Source of the DNA: Bacteroidales bacterium H4
GTDB taxonomy: Bacteria; Bacteroidota; Bacteroidia; Bacteroidales; Muribaculaceae
DNA: 64,000 nucleotides
Assembly: GCA_001701165.1 (NCBI GenBank)
Contig: DAAP01000065.1
Coordinates: 1 to 64,000 of the forward strand
Reading direction: 5' to 3'
Shown here: positions 61,899-64,000 of the stretch, piece by piece
Layout of the letters: every line of letters begins with the position of its first letter
How positions within the stretch are numbered: the first letter of the stretch is position 1
The notes under the pieces: model-generated
Seen by the model: only the letters and a program-made list of their open reading frames with translations
What the model was told of the DNA's origin: nothing
Databases searched by the model: none
Position numbers and translations under genes: made by a program

Positions 61899-61979
61899 TC
61901 GATAAAAAAATTTTTTTGAGGTTCGAGGTTTTATGTGGATGTTTTTGGCTTGTTTCTTGTTTTGCTATCGCGCGTGCCT

Positions 61980-62348
61980 TCACTGCTCTTTGAGGTCGGA
62001 GGCCGGCAACGTATAAGGCGGCCTCTCTCGTATGCCCAATCCGGGACGGACGCTGTCGGCCAGGGAGGTCATGGCACTTTCGCGCGTGCGACTCATGTAT
62101 ATCATGTGCTGGCGAATGCTCTCGGTTTTGGCCACCTCGAGCTTATTGGACAGCTTGCGTATGTTCTCCATGCCTACCTGACACTCATACTTGGTGGCAA
62201 TGAACATCAGTATCAGAATCAGCCCGACAAAAATCTTCACCTTATTACGATTGAGGAAGTCGCTGGACACCAGTGACCCCCAAATAAAGCGACGAAAAAT
62301 CTTGACCTTGGGCTTGTCTGCCTTGGATTTCTTGGGGCGCGCACTCAT
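61980..62348 (-). CDS. ftsL: FtsL-like division protein
   Basis: A 122-residue bitopic protein: basic cytosolic tail (MSARPKKSKADKPK), one TM at about 37-53 and a heptad-like coiled coil after it (MENIRKLSNKLEVAKTESI). Size, topology and position between rsmH and ftsI identify it as FtsL-like; sequence alone would not. Its ATG overlaps the rsmH stop by 4 nt. Confidence 0.85.
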   Translation of the reverse strand: MSARPKKSKADKPKVKIFRRFIWGSLVSSDFLNRNKVKIFVGLILILMFIATKYECQVGMENIRKLSNKLEVAKTESIRQHMIYMSRTRESAMTSLADSVRPGLGIRERPPYTLPASDLKEQ

Positions 62349-63337
62349 ATCTTCTTAGTCTCCATGGGGGTGAATGAGGCGGCACGCAGATGGGCGCTGC
62401 GGCTGCGCGGATTGCGTGCAACTTCCTCGGCATCGGGAGCTATGGCTTTGGACGTCACCGGGCACAAGGGCGCTTGGACGTTGCCATAAACATCCTTGTC
62501 AACTTTGCCCTCTAAATTGCCGGTACGCATAAAGTTCTTGACCAATCGGTCTTCGAGGCTGTGGTAGGTGATAACGGCAAGACGTCCGCCGGGGCGCAGC
62601 ACACGCAAAGAATCCCGGAGCAGATGTCGCAAAGCCGACATCTCGTCATTGACCACGATGCGCAGAGCCTGATATACCCGAGCCAGCTCTTTGCGTACCC
62701 GTGCCGGATTGAGCAACGGGGTGACGGCTCGCATCAGGTCGCCGCTGGTACGCAGCGGCGCGGCTTCCCGAGCTCGTATGATGGCCGAGGCCACGGCTCC
62801 GGGCCGACTGACCTCGCCGTAAAGACGAAGGATATCGGCCAAGGCGCCATGCTCATAGGTGTTGAGAATGTCCGCAGCCGTGACAGGCGCCGTCCGAGTC
62901 ATGCGCATGTCCAGAGGCGCATCGTCATCGCGAAAGGTAAATCCGCGCTCCGCATCGTCGAAATGGTGGAAGCTGACGCCGAGGTCGGCAAGAATGCCGT
63001 CTACACTACCCTCGGGTGTATCTATGGCCAGACCTTGGTACTGGAGATGGCACAAAAGATAGCGAAAATTACCGAGAATCATCGTAAAGCGGCTGTCGTC
63101 CATAGGCGCTGTGGCCATGGCATCAATGTCGCGATCGAAGGAGTAAAGCCTCCCCTCGGGCCCGAGACGACGCAAAATTTCGCGCGTATGTCCGGCCCCG
63201 CCGAGCGTCACATCGACATATACCCCGTCGGGGCGCACATCAAGGGCGTCCACACTCTGCCGCAGCAACGCCGGAATATGGTATGCCGGCGTGTCTATAT
63301 TGTTGTCAGGCTGGTCGTTCGTTTGGTCTTGGCACAT
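62345..63337 (-). CDS. rsmH: 16S rRNA (cytosine1402-N4)-methyltransferase RsmH
   Basis: A 330-residue SAM-dependent methyltransferase acting on C1402 of 16S rRNA. YHIPALLRQSVDAL, the SAM site VDVTLGGAGHTREIL, DGILADLGVSFHHFDDAERGFTF, and the late ITYHSLEDRLVKNFM are all present. The ATG at 63337 is chosen over a longer frame with no homology. It is the first gene of the dcw cluster here; mraZ is not seen upstream. Confidence 0.96.
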   Translation of the reverse strand: MCQDQTNDQPDNNIDTPAYHIPALLRQSVDALDVRPDGVYVDVTLGGAGHTREILRRLGPEGRLYSFDRDIDAMATAPMDDSRFTMILGNFRYLLCHLQYQGLAIDTPEGSVDGILADLGVSFHHFDDAERGFTFRDDDAPLDMRMTRTAPVTAADILNTYEHGALADILRLYGEVSRPGAVASAIIRAREAAPLRTSGDLMRAVTPLLNPARVRKELARVYQALRIVVNDEMSALRHLLRDSLRVLRPGGRLAVITYHSLEDRLVKNFMRTGNLEGKVDKDVYGNVQAPLCPVTSKAIAPDAEEVARNPRSRSAHLRAASFTPMETKKI

Positions 63338-63660
63338 AAAATATCCCTCCGGCTTTTGAGCCGAAATTCGGGAGTGTAAAATTAAGCATTTTTCAGGCAA
63401 ATCGCACCATGCCTCCGCCAAAATTTTTCGTCAAGTTTTGGGACACGGACAAATATCTGTATCCCAAAGCTTTTCGGCTACACTTCAACAACTGTCTCTG
63501 CATACTCGAACAAGCAACGAAACATACTCGCAATCGTGGTCATCCCCTTTGCGGCAAGTCGACAGCCGTATACCGCAAGCGTACGACAAATACTGTCGCA
63601 TACCCCCCCGAAACAGCAAAGGCACACGGGATGTCCATGAAGACATCCCGTATGCCGAGG
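63338..63660. other. Intergenic region between rsmH and tRNA-Glu
   Basis: 323 bp with no convincing gene and no mraZ. It holds a -7-like TAATTTTA (complement of 63377-63384), 40 nt before the rsmH ATG, and the terminator hairpin of the tRNA transcript at its far end. Confidence 0.65.
63621..63656 (-). terminator. Terminator hairpin after tRNA-Glu
   Basis: ACGGGATGTC (63626-63635) pairs perfectly with GACATCCCGT (63642-63651) around a 6-nt loop, and GGCA/TGCC extend the stem past one mismatch. It starts 5 nt from the tRNA 3' end; on the minus strand TTTGCTGTTTC follows. Confidence 0.75.
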
Positions 63661-63732
63661 TAGCCCATAGCAGAATCGAACTGCTCTTTCAAGAATGAAA
63701 ATCTTGCGTCCTAACCGATAGACGAATGGGCC
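63661..63732 (-). tRNA. tRNA-Glu (anticodon UUC)
   Basis: A 72-nt cloverleaf read on the minus strand. Acceptor GGCCCAT pairs with ATGGGCT (one G-U), the anticodon stem CAAGA/TCTTG encloses loop TTTTCAT with anticodon TTC, and the T arm has GTTCGATTC. CCA is not encoded. It lies between rpsT and rsmH. Confidence 0.95.
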
Positions 63733-63783
63733 GCTGTATGTATATGACCGCTGCCCGGAGACAACAGTCTTGCAGTCCCGTCC

Positions 63784-64000
63784 TTAAGCGGCCAAACTGT
63801 TGACGTAGCGGCTTAGCTTGCTCTTGAGGTTGGAGGCTTTGTTCTTGGAGATGTGACGCTTCGACGCAAGACGGTCAAGCATTGCCACAACCTCATTAAG
63901 GCGTGCTTCGGCAGCTGCCTTGTCTTTCATATTACGCAGGTCGCGCACGGCGTTGCGTGCGGTCTTGGCATAGTAGCGGTTGTGGGCGCGACGGCTCAGA
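63784..64000 (-). CDS. rpsT: 30S ribosomal protein S20 (start outside the window)
   Basis: Reading the minus strand to the stop at 63784 gives the C-terminal 71 residues of S20, including RRAHNRYYAKTARNAVRDLR near the cut, ISKNKASNLKSKLSRYVNSLAA at the end, and a basic helical composition throughout. About 15 N-terminal residues are beyond base 64000. S20 binds 16S rRNA in the small subunit. It lies 51 nt upstream of tRNA-Glu on the same strand. Confidence 0.93.
   Translation of the reverse strand, partial: LSRRAHNRYYAKTARNAVRDLRNMKDKAAAEARLNEVVAMLDRLASKRHISKNKASNLKSKLSRYVNSLAA

Overview
The window is chromosomal DNA from a member of the Bacteroidales, most likely Muribaculaceae-like (the family is an inference). 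The evidence is: type IX secretion/gliding genes (porW, porX, gldD, gldE); secreted proteins ending in T9SS-type C-terminal domains; GldE-type CorC, DUF2723 and FISUMP-like proteins; a 432-residue MraY of Bacteroidota type; and promoters of the Bacteroidota form TTTG-N19/21-TAnnTTTG. Every gene recognised lies on the minus strand, so transcription runs from high to low coordinates.

Layout, low to high coordinates. 1-14.2 kb: alkaline phosphatase, then a tight chain (in transcription order) rel -> 7TM-HD phosphohydrolase -> porW -> porX -> AAA/DUF4435 ATPase -> GH3-family protein; the last three overlap by ATGA. 14.0-16.4 kb: an AT-rich EcoRV-like restriction-modification pair inserted next to rel and flanked by a perfect 236-bp direct repeat made of the rel start and its promoter. 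16.5-22.9 kb: two overlapping exported proteins of unknown function, a membrane phosphodiester-glycosidase-like protein coupled to a LytTR regulator, queG and a polysaccharide deacetylase. 22.9-31.2 kb: a DUF2723 membrane protein and three exported proteins (BspA-like LRR, FISUMP-like, small CTD protein). 31.8-38.3 kb: gldD/gldE, a sirtuin, an S24/XRE regulator, a secreted endonuclease I and a GNAT protein.

38.3-63.3 kb is the dcw cell-division/cell-wall cluster, transcribed rsmH-ftsL-ftsI-murE-mraY-murD, then 8.2 kb of other genes (RNase H, EamA transporter, NamZ-like muramidase, Na+/solute symporter, WYL regulator, membrane protein, acyltransferase), then ftsW-murG-murC-ftsQ-ftsA-ftsZ followed by a membrane-anchored pseudokinase. 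mraZ is not at its usual place upstream of rsmH; instead there is a tRNA-Glu and the rpsT gene, which runs off the window.

The most noteworthy structure is the R-M island. The 236-bp duplication copies the rel promoter and the first 35 codons of rel, so rel is intact while the second copy probably drives the restriction and methylase genes. Recombination between the copies would remove the island without a scar. Secondary points of interest are the split dcw cluster with a possible peptidoglycan-salvage module inside, the pseudokinase after ftsZ, the T9SS operon linked to nucleotide-signalling enzymes, and several intergenic repeat families.
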